A stretch of 64,000 nucleotides of DNA from positions 1 through 64,000 of the forward strand of contig FCOD02000032.1 of the NCBI GenBank assembly GCA_001544655.2, read 5' to 3'. Source of the stretch: Caballeronia turbans (GTDB taxonomy: Bacteria > Pseudomonadota > Gammaproteobacteria > Burkholderiales > Burkholderiaceae). The notes under the pieces are model-generated. The model had not been told where the DNA came from. It searched no databases and worked only from the letters and a program-made list of their open reading frames with translations. Shown piece after piece: positions 52,570 to 61,176 of this stretch (the first letter of the stretch is position 1; each line of letters begins with the position of its first letter). The position numbers and the translations under genes are program-made.

Positions 52570-53222
52570 TTGCTTCACGCTTTAGACGCAACGCATTCGG
52601 ATGGCGAAACGTCGCTGCCGATCCAACGCCTGAAGGAGGCGGTCTCCGAGATCCGTTCGGTCGCGCGCACCGATCGCCCGCTCGCGGCCGAGGGGGCTGT
52701 TCTTCTTCTTGAAAAACTGTCGCCCGCACTCGAGCACGTCGATAGTTCCTCGGGCGCCCTTGGCAGCGCGGTCAATCGTGTAATCGAGGCGCTTGTCCCA
52801 CTGATCGCCTCCGCCGACGTGACTTCTGCAGCACGGCAGCTGGCTGGAACGACTATTCGATGCGTTGCAGGACGATCAGGTGCCCTACATCGAGAGCCTG
52901 GGCGAACATTGGGGAACCTTGTGCGTGACGCCCGCGTTGGCATCTGACTGGGCCGACCGGTTGTTGCCGCTCGTCACACACGTGCTGGAGGCTAAACGAT
53001 TCAACTACTCCGTCGGCGTGGTGCCGTGCTTGAGTGCGCTTTACGCGGCCGGCCGCTTCGAGGAAATCGTTAAGCTTGTGCCGCGCGATCGGCTGAGTTC
53101 CTGGTGGTATCGACGTTGGGCCGTCGACGCGCTGGTTTGCCTTGGGCGGCCGGGCGACGCGCTCCGCCTTGCTGAAGCGAGCCGAGGGCTGAATGCGCCC
53201 GAAGGTGCGATCGCGCGCGCCC
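52570..53222 (+). pseudogene. Helical-repeat protein, frameshifted and 3'-truncated
   Basis: Two frames together encode one alpha-helical protein. The first reads ETSLPIQRLKEAVSEIRSVA and VLLLEKLSPALEHVDSSSGA; the second, after a shift near 52835-52845, reads WLERLFDALQDDQVPYIESL, GEHWGTLCVTPALASDWADR and FEEIVKLVPRDRLSSWWYRR. The pattern suggests TPR-like repeats. I do not recognise a named family with confidence. The 3' end is lost at about 53222, where IS21-type sequence begins. The gene is therefore both frameshifted and cut by a mobile element. Confidence 0.5.
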
Positions 53223-53298
53223 CGGACGGTCAGTTGAAACTCCCCCAGTTTTGGTCGCGTAAAATCCCCCACCGGGTGAAGCAGGACGAGGTCGAGTT

Positions 53299-53436
53299 TT
53301 ATTCCTCTTTCGTTTTCTGTGCAAGGGCCTCGGCGGCTTCCTTGAGGCGGTAGCTCCGGCCGTTGAACTCGAGCTGGTGGCAGTGATGCATGAGGCGATC
53401 GAGGATCGTGGTGCTCATCGTGTTATCGCCCAGATA
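53299..53436 (-). pseudogene. IS21-family IstB ATPase, C-terminal stub
   Basis: The minus strand encodes YLGDNTMSTTILDRLMHHCH and QLEFNGRSYRLKEAAEALAQ, the last 45 residues of an IstB-type AAA+ helper ATPase. The frame ends exactly where the Tn3 inverted repeat begins at 53437, so the transposon interrupted istB. The rest of the IS21 element is not found beyond the right end of the transposon, so it has been lost. Confidence 0.75.
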
Positions 53437-53473
53437 GGGGTAATCGTCCTTTTCGTGCAAAATCTGGCGGTTT
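53437..53473 (+). repeat. Left inverted repeat of the Tn3-family transposon
   Basis: 37 bases, identical to the reverse complement of 57114-57150. It starts GGGG and contains the CGTGCAAAATCTGGCGG segment corresponding to the conserved inner box of Tn3-family ends. Confidence 0.92.
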
Positions 53474-53599
53474 CACCTCAACCCCTTTATTTACTGGGCT
53501 CTCGGGGCGATTCTGACAGTAGTCGTCAGCTCAAAACCGCGTCTGCGGTAACATACCAGGCTGCGAATTTGGATCGCGCCGCTTCGGGGGAGTCAGGAC

Positions 53600-56533
53600 A
53601 TGCCGGGCCTGGAACTTCGCTATGTGGGACAGGATCGCCTGCCCACCCGGTTGACGGAATTTGATGTCGAACGTCACTTCGCGCTCACCGAAAATGATGT
53701 CGCCGCGATCAACGCACACTTCCGGCGCGACCGGCGCGCGGGTGCCGCGATTCAGTTGGTCTTCCTGCGGGCGAGCGGCCATACCCTTGACCATGTTGGC
53801 ACCTTGCCGCGCCAGTTGCTGCGGTACGTCGGTGAGCGGCTCGACCTACCTATCCCGACGATTGCCTCGCTTCGCACGCTCTACCAGCGCTACAAGACGC
53901 AGTACGAACATCAGATCTGGGCTTGCGAATATCTCGGACTGAGGTCAATCGAGACGGGCCATTGGGCGGAACTCGAAGCATGGATGCGACGAGATGCCAC
54001 CGAGTCCATTACGCTCGACGAGCTGTTCCAGCATGCCCATTACTGGCTGTATGAGCGGCGGATCCTGATACCCGCCGAGCGGACCCTGCGGGATCTCGGC
54101 CGTTCCATTTGGTCGGACATCGAGTGCGACGTGCTCGCCATGATCAAGGCGACTGTCACGGAAACGCAGCTGATACGTGCCGATGCTGTCCTCGCTACCC
54201 AAGAGGGAACCTCCGGCATGAGCGTTCTCGAATGGCTAAAAACACCCCCTGCCCGTCACAGTCCTTCGACCCTCACCGAGACCCTCGCGAAGGTCCGTTT
54301 CCTCAAGGAGCTCGGCGCACATGAGTGGGCACTTGATTCTGTGCCAATCGAAAAGCAGCGTGCGTATGCACAACGCATTCAGGCGCGCCGTCCTGCAAAG
54401 GTTCGTGAACTCAAGGCGTCGACCCGCACAATCGAGCTGATCTGTTTCCTGCGTGTGACCCTGCTCGATCTGACTGACGCGCTGCTCTATCAAACAGGGC
54501 GTCGAGTCTCCGATCTTGTGCGGCAGGCTTACGACCGCACCACGGTCCGACAGGCACGATCAGCAATCGCTTACAGGCAGAAGTTGGTCGCGATCAAGGT
54601 GCTTGTTCAGGATCACGAACGTCCGGCGGAAGACCGCATCGCCGAGATTGCCGGGCTGCTTGGTGATGTCACGGACAAACCACCCACGAGCCATGCAGCC
54701 AGCGTGCGAGAAGCGCTTACCGACGATCATCTGCGTATGCGCAACTTACTGGGTCCGTTACGAGAGTTGCAATTCGCCGGGCGGGATGCGGAACCGAGCC
54801 TGCGGCAGCTCGATCTCATCGGCGCTCTACATGATAGCGGTACCACCGAATTGCCGTCCGACTGCGACGTGCCGGTCAGTGTCGGCTGGCGTGATCTAGT
54901 CAAGGGCGACGATCGGGCACGTGCACTGCGTGCGCTTGAAGCGTCGGCAATCACGGGTCTGCGAAAGGGACTTCGCCGCGGTTCCGTGTGGATCAACCAC
55001 AGTTTGTCGTTCCGGGAGCGTGACCAGTTGCTGATTCCACCCGTGCAGTGGGAAAAGGAACGAGAGCGGTACCTATCGTCGCTTGGCTTGCCGGCAACGG
55101 CTGAGCCTTTCCTCGAACGGCTGACGGAACATTTGAAGGCTGGTCTGGCAGCGCTGGAGGAAGCGCGCGAGGCAGGACGCGTAACGATCGGCGTCGACGG
55201 CGCGCTGCATCTGACGACGATCGAAGCGTTGCCGACCGATGGCATACCGAAACGCACGCGGGATCTGATATTCAAAGAAATTGGCACTGCGCAGTTCGCC
55301 GACGTGATCATCGAGATGGATGTCCACACAGGCTTCAGCGAAGTGCTGCTTTCGCGCAAGGCGCGCAATGCGGACGAGCTCATCGCGCTGTACGCCGCGC
55401 TGATCGCCCACGGCACGGAAGTTGATGCAAAGAACGTCGCTGCAATGATCCCGCAACTGGATCCAACGCACATTTCGACGGCCATGCGCTCCCTCGAGAT
55501 GCCAGGTCGGCTGCCACGTGCCAACGAGCGCGTCGTGGAATTTCAACGTACGCACGCCATTACGGAACTTTGGGGTAAAGGGCGCCGGGCATCGAGCGAC
55601 TCAATGAGCCTGGATACGTCACCGCACCTCTTCTATGCCCGGGTCGATCCGCGGCGACGGACCCATGCGGTGGGCATGTACACCCACGTGCTAGACCAGC
55701 ACGGCATTGTCTATAACCAGCCGATTGTACTGAACGAGCGCCAGGCAGGCGTAGCAATCGAGGGCGTAGTGCGTCACAACGAGAGCCGTGATGACGGCGG
55801 ACTGCTGCGGCTTTCTGTAGACACGCATGGATATACGAACGTGGGGATGACGGTGTCGAAGCTGCTTGGTTTCGACCTCTGCCCGCGTCTGCGCAACCTC
55901 TCGGAACGCAAGCTATATTTGCCCAGAGGCGTTGCCGCTTCCGGCAAACTGGCGGCGGTCGTTGCCTACGAGAGCTCCCACAAGGCGATTCGCGAGGGCT
56001 GGGACGAGCTGCTTCGCCTCGTCGCGTCGATTTACTCGCGACGCTTGAGCGCTATTGTCGCGTTGCAGCGATTCGGTAGCGCAGCGCAGGGCGACCCCGT
56101 ATTCCGGGCCGCCGACCGTCTCGGTAGGTTGCTACGCACGCTGTTTCTGTGCGACTACTTCAGCAACACGGAATTTCGTCGTGAGATGCACACACTGCTC
56201 AACCGCGGTGAATCGGTTCATCAGCTGCAGCGCGCGATCTACACCGGCAAGGTCGCGCCAGAGCGTGGACGGCGTCGCGACGAAATGATCGCGATATCCG
56301 GCTCGTTGACGCTGCTAACGAACGTGGTGATTGCGTGGAACACGCAGCGCATGCAGGCGACCCTCGACGCCTGGCAAAAGAAGGGGCAAGGGATTGACGA
56401 TGACTGGTTGCGGCGATTGGGACCGGCGCACTTCGCGCATTTAAATTTCCGCGGGACTCTGAGCTTTCCGATCGACCGCTACCGCGAGATGCTTCTGGAT
56501 GCAGCGCCGTGGCAGCGCACGGCCGGATCGTGA
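53600..56533 (+). CDS. tnpA: Tn3-family transposase
   Basis: A 977-residue replicative transposase, full length for the family. The N-terminal DUF4158 domain (FDVERHFALTENDVAAINAH) binds the inverted repeat. The C-terminal DDE domain contains EMDVHTGFSEVLLSR (first Asp), SVDTHGYTNVGMTVSKLLGF (second Asp) and the Glu-containing segment near RRDEMIAISGSLTLLTN with VVIAWNT, the typical Tn3 C-terminus. It starts 126 bases inside the left repeat. No frameshift is visible, so the enzyme could be active; without a resolvase in the element, cointegrates would depend on host recombination. Confidence 0.95.
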   Translation: MPGLELRYVGQDRLPTRLTEFDVERHFALTENDVAAINAHFRRDRRAGAAIQLVFLRASGHTLDHVGTLPRQLLRYVGERLDLPIPTIASLRTLYQRYKTQYEHQIWACEYLGLRSIETGHWAELEAWMRRDATESITLDELFQHAHYWLYERRILIPAERTLRDLGRSIWSDIECDVLAMIKATVTETQLIRADAVLATQEGTSGMSVLEWLKTPPARHSPSTLTETLAKVRFLKELGAHEWALDSVPIEKQRAYAQRIQARRPAKVRELKASTRTIELICFLRVTLLDLTDALLYQTGRRVSDLVRQAYDRTTVRQARSAIAYRQKLVAIKVLVQDHERPAEDRIAEIAGLLGDVTDKPPTSHAASVREALTDDHLRMRNLLGPLRELQFAGRDAEPSLRQLDLIGALHDSGTTELPSDCDVPVSVGWRDLVKGDDRARALRALEASAITGLRKGLRRGSVWINHSLSFRERDQLLIPPVQWEKERERYLSSLGLPATAEPFLERLTEHLKAGLAALEEAREAGRVTIGVDGALHLTTIEALPTDGIPKRTRDLIFKEIGTAQFADVIIEMDVHTGFSEVLLSRKARNADELIALYAALIAHGTEVDAKNVAAMIPQLDPTHISTAMRSLEMPGRLPRANERVVEFQRTHAITELWGKGRRASSDSMSLDTSPHLFYARVDPRRRTHAVGMYTHVLDQHGIVYNQPIVLNERQAGVAIEGVVRHNESRDDGGLLRLSVDTHGYTNVGMTVSKLLGFDLCPRLRNLSERKLYLPRGVAASGKLAAVVAYESSHKAIREGWDELLRLVASIYSRRLSAIVALQRFGSAAQGDPVFRAADRLGRLLRTLFLCDYFSNTEFRREMHTLLNRGESVHQLQRAIYTGKVAPERGRRRDEMIAISGSLTLLTNVVIAWNTQRMQATLDAWQKKGQGIDDDWLRRLGPAHFAHLNFRGTLSFPIDRYREMLLDAAPWQRTAGS

Positions 56534-56556
56534 TGTGGGTCTTTGAGGGAGGGACG

Positions 56557-56814
56557 ATGGACATCAATCTTGACGCCATTGACGAGGTGGTGCTCGCGCT
56601 GCTCCATCTGAATTTGTGCGACTGAAATCGCGCCTGGAAAAGCTTCGCCTCGTCTGCGCTGAACCGCTTGCACGAGAAGGGCTTTATTCGCGACCCGGTC
56701 AACCGCTCAAAATCGGTGGGGCTGACCGACGAAGGCTTGCGGGAAGCTAAGCGGTTGTTCGCAACGTACTTTGGGCGCTCGCCAAGCCCCGAATCCGAGC
56801 CCAAACCGACGTAA
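56557..56814 (+). pseudogene. DUF6429-like gene with a nonsense codon
   Basis: A frame of 86 codons starts MDINLDAIDEVVLALLHLNL, and after a TGA at codon 23 continues NRAWKSFASSALNRLHEKGF and IRDPVNRSKSVGLTDEGL. This is the DUF6429 pattern, small proteins often carried next to transposases in proteobacteria. A GGA to TGA change (glycine to stop) explains the break. It lies 24 bases after tnpA inside the transposon, with a GAGGGAGGG ribosome-binding site still in place. Confidence 0.7.
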
Positions 56815-57030
56815 TCAACATCAGTGCCCGTCGACAATCGGATCGTGCAGTACCGCTCCGGCCCTGCGAAAAACGGAATTTTGACAAGCAACTCCTCGAT
56901 ACGCCGTGCAGTTCGAGATCGTACGCCGCTGGCGTGACTGCTAGTCGCATGATGTTCGTCGATGGAAGCGCACCCGGGAACCCAGATACGGCGCGGTACA
57001 TACGTACACGCGATGCGATGAGTCGCGAGA

Positions 57031-57055
57031 ACGCCAGATTTTGCATCAAAAGGAC
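57031..57055 (-). repeat. Degenerate internal copy of the Tn3 inverted repeat
   Basis: The segment ACGCCAGATTTTGCATCAAAAGGACAG resembles the right inverted repeat (CCGCCAGATTTTGCACGAAAAGGAC at 57117-57141) in direct orientation, about 85 bases further in. It may be a remnant end of an older related element or an internal transposase-binding site. Confidence 0.5.
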
Positions 57056-57113
57056 AGGATTCAACTGTACCGACAGTCAGGCAAGCGTCTAATTTTAAAC
57101 GTGATTTAGAAAC

Positions 57114-57150
57114 AAACCGCCAGATTTTGCACGAAAAGGACGATTACCCC
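57114..57150 (-). repeat. Right inverted repeat of the Tn3-family transposon
   Basis: 37 bases, perfect reverse complement of the left repeat at 53437-53473. The outer GGGG end abuts a 27-base IS256 transposase fragment. Confidence 0.92.
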
Positions 57151-57177
57151 AGACACAGCACCAGCGCTGCTGGTTCC
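57151..57177 (+). pseudogene. IS256-family transposase, left splinter
   Basis: These 27 bases encode QRCWF in the frame that continues as HKIGNILNV at 60541. The sequence QRCWFHKIGNILN is a hallmark of IS256/Mutator transposases. The splinter is bounded on the left by the Tn3 right end and on the right by the RIT element. Confidence 0.7.
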
Positions 57178-57263
57178 ATTACGCCGATGTCCGGATTATG
57201 CCGAAGTCCCGGCTGCGATACCGGACTGCTGGCGGCGAACGCACTTTAGGTATCGGCATAATC
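57173..57263 (+). repeat. Left 91-bp inverted repeat of RIT element 1
   Basis: 91 bases matching the reverse complement of 60430-60520 at all but one position. It contains the inner dyad GGATTATGCCGAAGTCCC and TATCGGCATAATC, likely recombinase-binding sites. It ends about 50 bases before the first recombinase gene. Confidence 0.9.
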
Positions 57264-57313
57264 CCGCTCAGTTGAGCGATGCTTCCTTCTCCGCATCTGC
57301 GAGGAGGCACATC

Positions 57314-58522
57314 ATGTCACATCCATCTCGGGTCCGTATTACCGGACCGCTTGTCTCATTCAGAGACGGCTTCGCTGCCGAGCTGAGCAAACAAGGGTAC
57401 CGGCCCAACGCCGTAGCGAACCAGCTTCAACTCTTTGGCCATCTGAGCCGCTGGCTTGTTTCCCGGCGACTTGATGCAACGATGCTCAGCGACCCGGTTC
57501 TCGGGGAGTTCTTGGACGCACGACGCGCAAAAGGCTACAGGTTGTGGCTCTCAACCAAGGCACTGGTGCCGCTGATCAGCTACCTTGGAAGCATTGGGAT
57601 TGAGGTCGCAAGTGCTCCAGCGGCCTTGAGTCTCAGCGAAGAGCTACTCTCGCGCTACCACCGATATCTGCTCGATGTGCGCGGGCTTGTCGCTACTAGC
57701 GCTCGCGGGTATGTCGACATGGTGCGTCCGTTTGTCGAGGCGAGAGTCGTCGATAGCGAACTCGATTGGAAGACCTTGCAGCCGAAGCACGTGATCGACT
57801 TCGTGCGCGCTGCCCGCGACGGACGACCTATTGGTTCAGCGAAGCTTACGGTAACGGCGCTGCGCTCGTTATTGACCTACTTGCACGTCGAAGGTTTCAT
57901 CGCGCTGCCGCTTGAGATGGTAGTCCCCTCAGTTGCTGGCTGGCGTCTCGCAGGATTGCCACGCGCACTGAAGGCCGGCGATGTGCGACGTTTGCTGGCA
58001 GCCTGTGATCGACGCACCCGCAGCGGCCGTCGCGACTTCGCGATGCTGATGTTGCTCGCGCGTCTGGGCTTGCGTGCCGGCGAGGTGGCCAGGCTTGATC
58101 TGGCCGACATTGATTGGCGCGCAGGCGAACTTGTGATCAGAGGTAAAGCGCAGCGCATCGATCGCCTGCCCTTGCCGGCAGACGTCGGTGACGCATTGGC
58201 AGCGTACTTGGAACGTGGCCGCCCCGATACCGCACAATGCCGCACGGTGTTCTTGCGCATACGAGCTCCGCACCGAGCGCTCTCATCCACTGGTGTCACA
58301 GACGCGGTGACCGCAGCAGCTTCACGCGCGGGCCTTGATCATGTGCGCGCTCATCGTCTGCGCCACACACTTGCAAGTCAGATGGTGTGTTCCGGCGTTG
58401 CACTTCCTGCAGTCTCTCAAGTACTGCGCCATCGTCGCCTGATGACCACGGCAATCTACGCAAAGGTCGACAGGGAGGGACTGCGCCTGCTCGCCCGTGC
58501 GTGGCCGGGGAGCGCAACATGA
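57314..58522 (+). CDS. ritA: RIT tyrosine recombinase A
   Basis: A 402-residue tyrosine recombinase. The SAM-like core-binding domain occupies about residues 20-200. The catalytic domain shows Arg254 in LGLRAGEVARL, His347-x2-Arg350 in AHRLRHTLA, His373 in LRHRRLMTT and the nucleophile Tyr382 in AIYAKV. A GAGGAGG site lies seven bases before the ATG. It is the first gene of the trio, and its stop overlaps the start of the second gene (ATGA). The three proteins are presumed to act together in moving the element. Confidence 0.92.
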   Translation: MSHPSRVRITGPLVSFRDGFAAELSKQGYRPNAVANQLQLFGHLSRWLVSRRLDATMLSDPVLGEFLDARRAKGYRLWLSTKALVPLISYLGSIGIEVASAPAALSLSEELLSRYHRYLLDVRGLVATSARGYVDMVRPFVEARVVDSELDWKTLQPKHVIDFVRAARDGRPIGSAKLTVTALRSLLTYLHVEGFIALPLEMVVPSVAGWRLAGLPRALKAGDVRRLLAACDRRTRSGRRDFAMLMLLARLGLRAGEVARLDLADIDWRAGELVIRGKAQRIDRLPLPADVGDALAAYLERGRPDTAQCRTVFLRIRAPHRALSSTGVTDAVTAAASRAGLDHVRAHRLRHTLASQMVCSGVALPAVSQVLRHRRLMTTAIYAKVDREGLRLLARAWPGSAT

Positions 58523-59445
58523 GCGAATTACGTCATGCTTTGACTGAGTATCTAAGCCTGCGACGCTCGCTGGGCTACAAGTTGCGGCGGCAGGAGAAGC
58601 TGCTGCATCAATTCATTGATTTTCTCGCGTCCACAGGAGCACCGACAATCACCGTTCAACACGCCTTGACGTGGGCATGCCAGCCGACGAACGGCGGCAA
58701 CAATTGGTGGTCCTATCGTCTTTCTGCGGTTCGGGGTTTCACCAACTATCTGCACGCCATCGATCACACCGTCGAGGTGCCACCGTCGGACTTGCTGCCA
58801 TGGCGACCACATCGGGCAAGTCCATATCTGTATAGCGACGAAGAGATCATCGCGCTGATTGAAGCAGCCGACACGCTCAGTTCTCCGCTGCGAGTGACGA
58901 CTTACCAGACCTTGATTGGTTTGCTCGCTGTCACCGGAATGCGAGTCGGCGAGGCAATCAATTTGAATCGGCAGGACTTCGATGCGCGTAACGGAACCTT
59001 GATTATCCGGGATGCGAAGTTTAATAAAACGCGAGAACTTCCATTGGATCCGACGACGGCGACGGCATTGAAACGGTATCTCGCCTGCCGCAACCGAGAG
59101 CCCTACGCCGGACGAACCGCAGCGCTATTCATCTCCCCCACTGGCAGCCGGCTCCTGTACTGCAATATTCACTGGACCTTTCACCGATTGGTCCATCAAG
59201 CAGGCATCGTACCGCGCACCAGCCATTGTCGCCCCCGAATCCATGACCTTCGGCATGCTTTCGCCGTAAGGACGCTGCTTGACGCCTATCGAGACGGTTC
59301 CGACACGCAGCAGCGTCTCACGCTGCTTTCAACCTATCTTGGCCATGTCAATCCGGCGACAAGTTACTGGTATCTGTCAGCAGCTCCAGAACTGCTCATT
59401 AAGGCGGCCGAGCGTCTGGCGCGTCCGCCGGGAGAACAAGCATGA
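58519..59445 (+). CDS. ritB: RIT tyrosine recombinase B
   Basis: A 308-residue tyrosine recombinase. Catalytic residues are seen as Arg142 in TGMRVGEAINLN, His-x2-Arg in RIHDLRHAFAVR, His in YLGHVNPATS and the nucleophile Tyr in YWYLS. The spacing before the final Tyr (NPATSYWYL) is characteristic of the middle RIT protein and is shared with the gene at 61169-62146. It overlaps both neighbours by four bases, indicating translational coupling. Confidence 0.92.
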   Translation: MSELRHALTEYLSLRRSLGYKLRRQEKLLHQFIDFLASTGAPTITVQHALTWACQPTNGGNNWWSYRLSAVRGFTNYLHAIDHTVEVPPSDLLPWRPHRASPYLYSDEEIIALIEAADTLSSPLRVTTYQTLIGLLAVTGMRVGEAINLNRQDFDARNGTLIIRDAKFNKTRELPLDPTTATALKRYLACRNREPYAGRTAALFISPTGSRLLYCNIHWTFHRLVHQAGIVPRTSHCRPRIHDLRHAFAVRTLLDAYRDGSDTQQRLTLLSTYLGHVNPATSYWYLSAAPELLIKAAERLARPPGEQA

Positions 59446-60431
59446 GCGCACTGGCCATCACCCTGCAAGCATTCTTCTCAGACCGACTCCTGCGGGAGCG
59501 TCACGCGAGCCCGTGTACGATTTCGGCATATCGCGATACATGGCGATTGTTGCTTCGCTTCGCCGCGACGCGAACCAGCAAATCGCCATCGGCGCTCGAC
59601 TTTGCTGACTTTGACGTCCCGCTGGTCTGTGCCTTCCTGGACCATCTAGAACAGGATCGGAATAACAGCGTGCGTACTCGTAACGCCCGGCTCGCCGCCA
59701 TCCATTCGCTGTTCCGCTACGCGGCATTACGGCACCCTGAATCCGCAGCCACCATTGCTCGCGTGCTGGCGATACTACCGAAGCGTTTCGAGCGCACGAT
59801 CGTTACCTTTCTCACCGAGCCGGAAGTGCAAGCCCTCCTTGCTGCGCCAGATCGAGCGTCGTGGTCAGGGCGACGCGATTATGCGTTGCTACTGGTCGCG
59901 GTGCAAACCGGATTGCGGATCTCCGAATTGATCGGTCTGCGGCAAAGCGACGTTTACCTCGGCGCTGGTGCGCATCTCGCCTGTCACGGGAAGGGTCGAA
60001 AGGACCGCATCACGCCATTGACAGTCCCTGTCGTCAACGTGCTGCGCACGTGGCTCGCCGAGTGTAACGTCAACCCGCCCGCGCGGCTGTTTCCAACACG
60101 CACCGGCAAACCACTCAGCCGAGACGCGATCGAGCGCCGCATTGCACTCCATGCATCTACAGCATCTGTCGCCTGTCCGACTTTGACAACGAAGAAAGTA
60201 ACGGCGCATGTGTTGAGGCATACCTCTGCAATGAGGCTTCTGGAAGCGGGCGTCGATCCCACAGTGATCGCTCTATGGCTCGGCCATGAGCATGTCGACA
60301 CCACCACGATTTATCTACACGCGCATCTGGGAATCAAGGAGCAAGCTCTCGCCCGGGTTCGCATGCCTAACACCCAGCCCGGCCGGTATCGCCCCTCCGA
60401 TACGCTTCTCGCCTTTCTGGAGTCGCTTTGA
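59442..60431 (+). CDS. ritC: RIT tyrosine recombinase C
   Basis: A 329-residue tyrosine recombinase. The N-terminal core-binding region has SPCTISAYRDTWRLLLRFAA. Arg159 lies in TGLRISELIGL, His-x2-Arg in TAHVLRHTSAMRLL, and WLGHEHVDTTTIYLHAH carries His and the nucleophile Tyr. It overlaps ritB by four bases, and its stop codon lies at the inner edge of the right inverted repeat. Confidence 0.92.
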   Translation: MSALAITLQAFFSDRLLRERHASPCTISAYRDTWRLLLRFAATRTSKSPSALDFADFDVPLVCAFLDHLEQDRNNSVRTRNARLAAIHSLFRYAALRHPESAATIARVLAILPKRFERTIVTFLTEPEVQALLAAPDRASWSGRRDYALLLVAVQTGLRISELIGLRQSDVYLGAGAHLACHGKGRKDRITPLTVPVVNVLRTWLAECNVNPPARLFPTRTGKPLSRDAIERRIALHASTASVACPTLTTKKVTAHVLRHTSAMRLLEAGVDPTVIALWLGHEHVDTTTIYLHAHLGIKEQALARVRMPNTQPGRYRPSDTLLAFLESL

Positions 60432-60520
60432 TTATGCCGATACCTAAAGTGCGTTCGCCGCCAGCAGTCCGGTACCGCAGCCGGGACTTCGGCATAATCC
60501 GGACATCGGCGTAATGGAAC
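60430..60520 (-). repeat. Right 91-bp inverted repeat of RIT element 1
   Basis: Reverse complement of 57173-57263 with one mismatch. Its inner edge overlaps the last codon of ritC by two bases. The outer edge runs into the terminal palindrome 60516-60545. Confidence 0.9.
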
Positions 60521-60545
60521 TTATCCCGATGTCGGGATAAGTTCC
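60516..60545. repeat. Terminal palindrome at the right end of RIT element 1
   Basis: GGAACTTATCCCGA and TCGGGATAAGTTCC form 14-bp arms around a two-base centre. The outer GTTCC is the target duplication. No equivalent stands at the left end. It may be a recombination crossover or recognition site. Confidence 0.85.
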
Positions 60546-61018
60546 ACAAGATCGGCAACATCCTCAACGTCATGCCCAAGTCGCAGCACGGCAAGGCCAA
60601 GGTGGCGCTTGCTGAAATCTGGAACGCCGCGACAAGAGCCGATGCGATCGTCGCGTTCAACCAGTTCGTCGACACGTACGCGGCAAAGTATCCAAAGGCC
60701 GTCGAGAAACTCACGAAGGACCGAGACGAATTGCTCGCATTCTACGACTTCCCTGCCGAGCACTGGCAGCATGTGCGGACCACGAATCCGATTGAATCGA
60801 CGTTCGCGACGGTGCGCCATCGCACAAGCCGCACACGTAACTGCCTGTCGCGCGCAACCTTCCTCGCGATGGCGTTCAAGTTGATTGAAGCCGCCGAAAA
60901 GTCATGGAGGAAAATCCGCGGCGCAGAGAATATCGAGGCGCTTCTGAAGGGTATCCCCTTCAAGGACGGAACCCCGGTGATTGAAAGCACACCGGCTCCT
61001 CAATCGCTGGCCGCCTGA
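60541..61018 (+). pseudogene. IS256-family transposase, C-terminal part
   Basis: From FHKIGNILNVMPKSQHGKAK the sequence runs to the natural stop at 61018 through ALAEIWNAATRADAIVAFNQ, DRDELLAFYDFPAEHWQHVR, TTNPIESTFATVRHRTSRTR and FLAMAFKLIEAAEKSWRKIR. The last two blocks carry the conserved C-terminal region with the catalytic Glu of Mutator-type transposases. The N-terminal two-thirds is gone (only 27 bases remain left of RIT element 1). The IS end appears to lie near 61058, where the truncated recombinase of RIT element 2 begins. Confidence 0.85.
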
Positions 61019-61056
61019 TCACGGCGTCCGACCCGCGTACACCAGTCTTGACGATT

Positions 61057-61176
61057 GCTCCGGTAACAGGCCACCGTACGCGGACTGACCGCCCGCTGCG
61101 CGACCAGGTACTCTGTAAAGAACTGCTGGATCAGCGCTGCGAACGAAGGCGGCTTCGGAGCAAGGGGCTCACGCAT
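61057..61176 (-). pseudogene. Third recombinase of RIT element 2, truncated
   Basis: About 40 codons remain from the ATG at 61176: MREPLAPKPPSFAALIQQFF and TEYLVAQRAVSPRTVACYRS, matching the start of the C-type RIT recombinase (compare LQAFFSDRLLRERHASPCTI in ritC). The IS256 end cuts it at about 61058; the frame then runs into IS256 sequence and stops at 61000. It overlaps the end of the B-type gene by eight bases. Confidence 0.75.

Larger units (their letters stand above)
53437..57150 (+). mobile_element. Tn3-family transposon, 3714 bp
   Basis: Perfect 37-bp inverted repeats at 53437-53473 and 57114-57150, beginning GGGGTAATCGTCC as expected for Tn3 ends, bracket a complete tnpA. A short broken DUF6429-like gene is the only other cargo. 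No resolvase gene (tnpR or tnpI) and no clear res site are seen. Flanking pentamers are AGATA on the left and AGACA on the right, one mismatch from a target duplication. However, the left flank is istB and the right flank is an IS256 transposase, so the element or its surroundings have been rearranged since insertion. Confidence 0.9.
57178..60540 (+). mobile_element. RIT (recombinase-in-trio) element 1, complete
   Basis: Three overlapping tyrosine-recombinase genes in one direction, flanked by 91-bp inverted repeats with one mismatch, define a RIT element. It is inserted in an IS256 transposase gene: removing it together with one copy of the flanking GTTCC (57173-57177 and 60541-60545) restores the reading QRCWFHKIGN across the junction. 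This gives an exact boundary and a 5-bp target duplication. The right end carries an additional palindrome (60516-60545) not present at the left. All three genes are intact. Confidence 0.85.
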
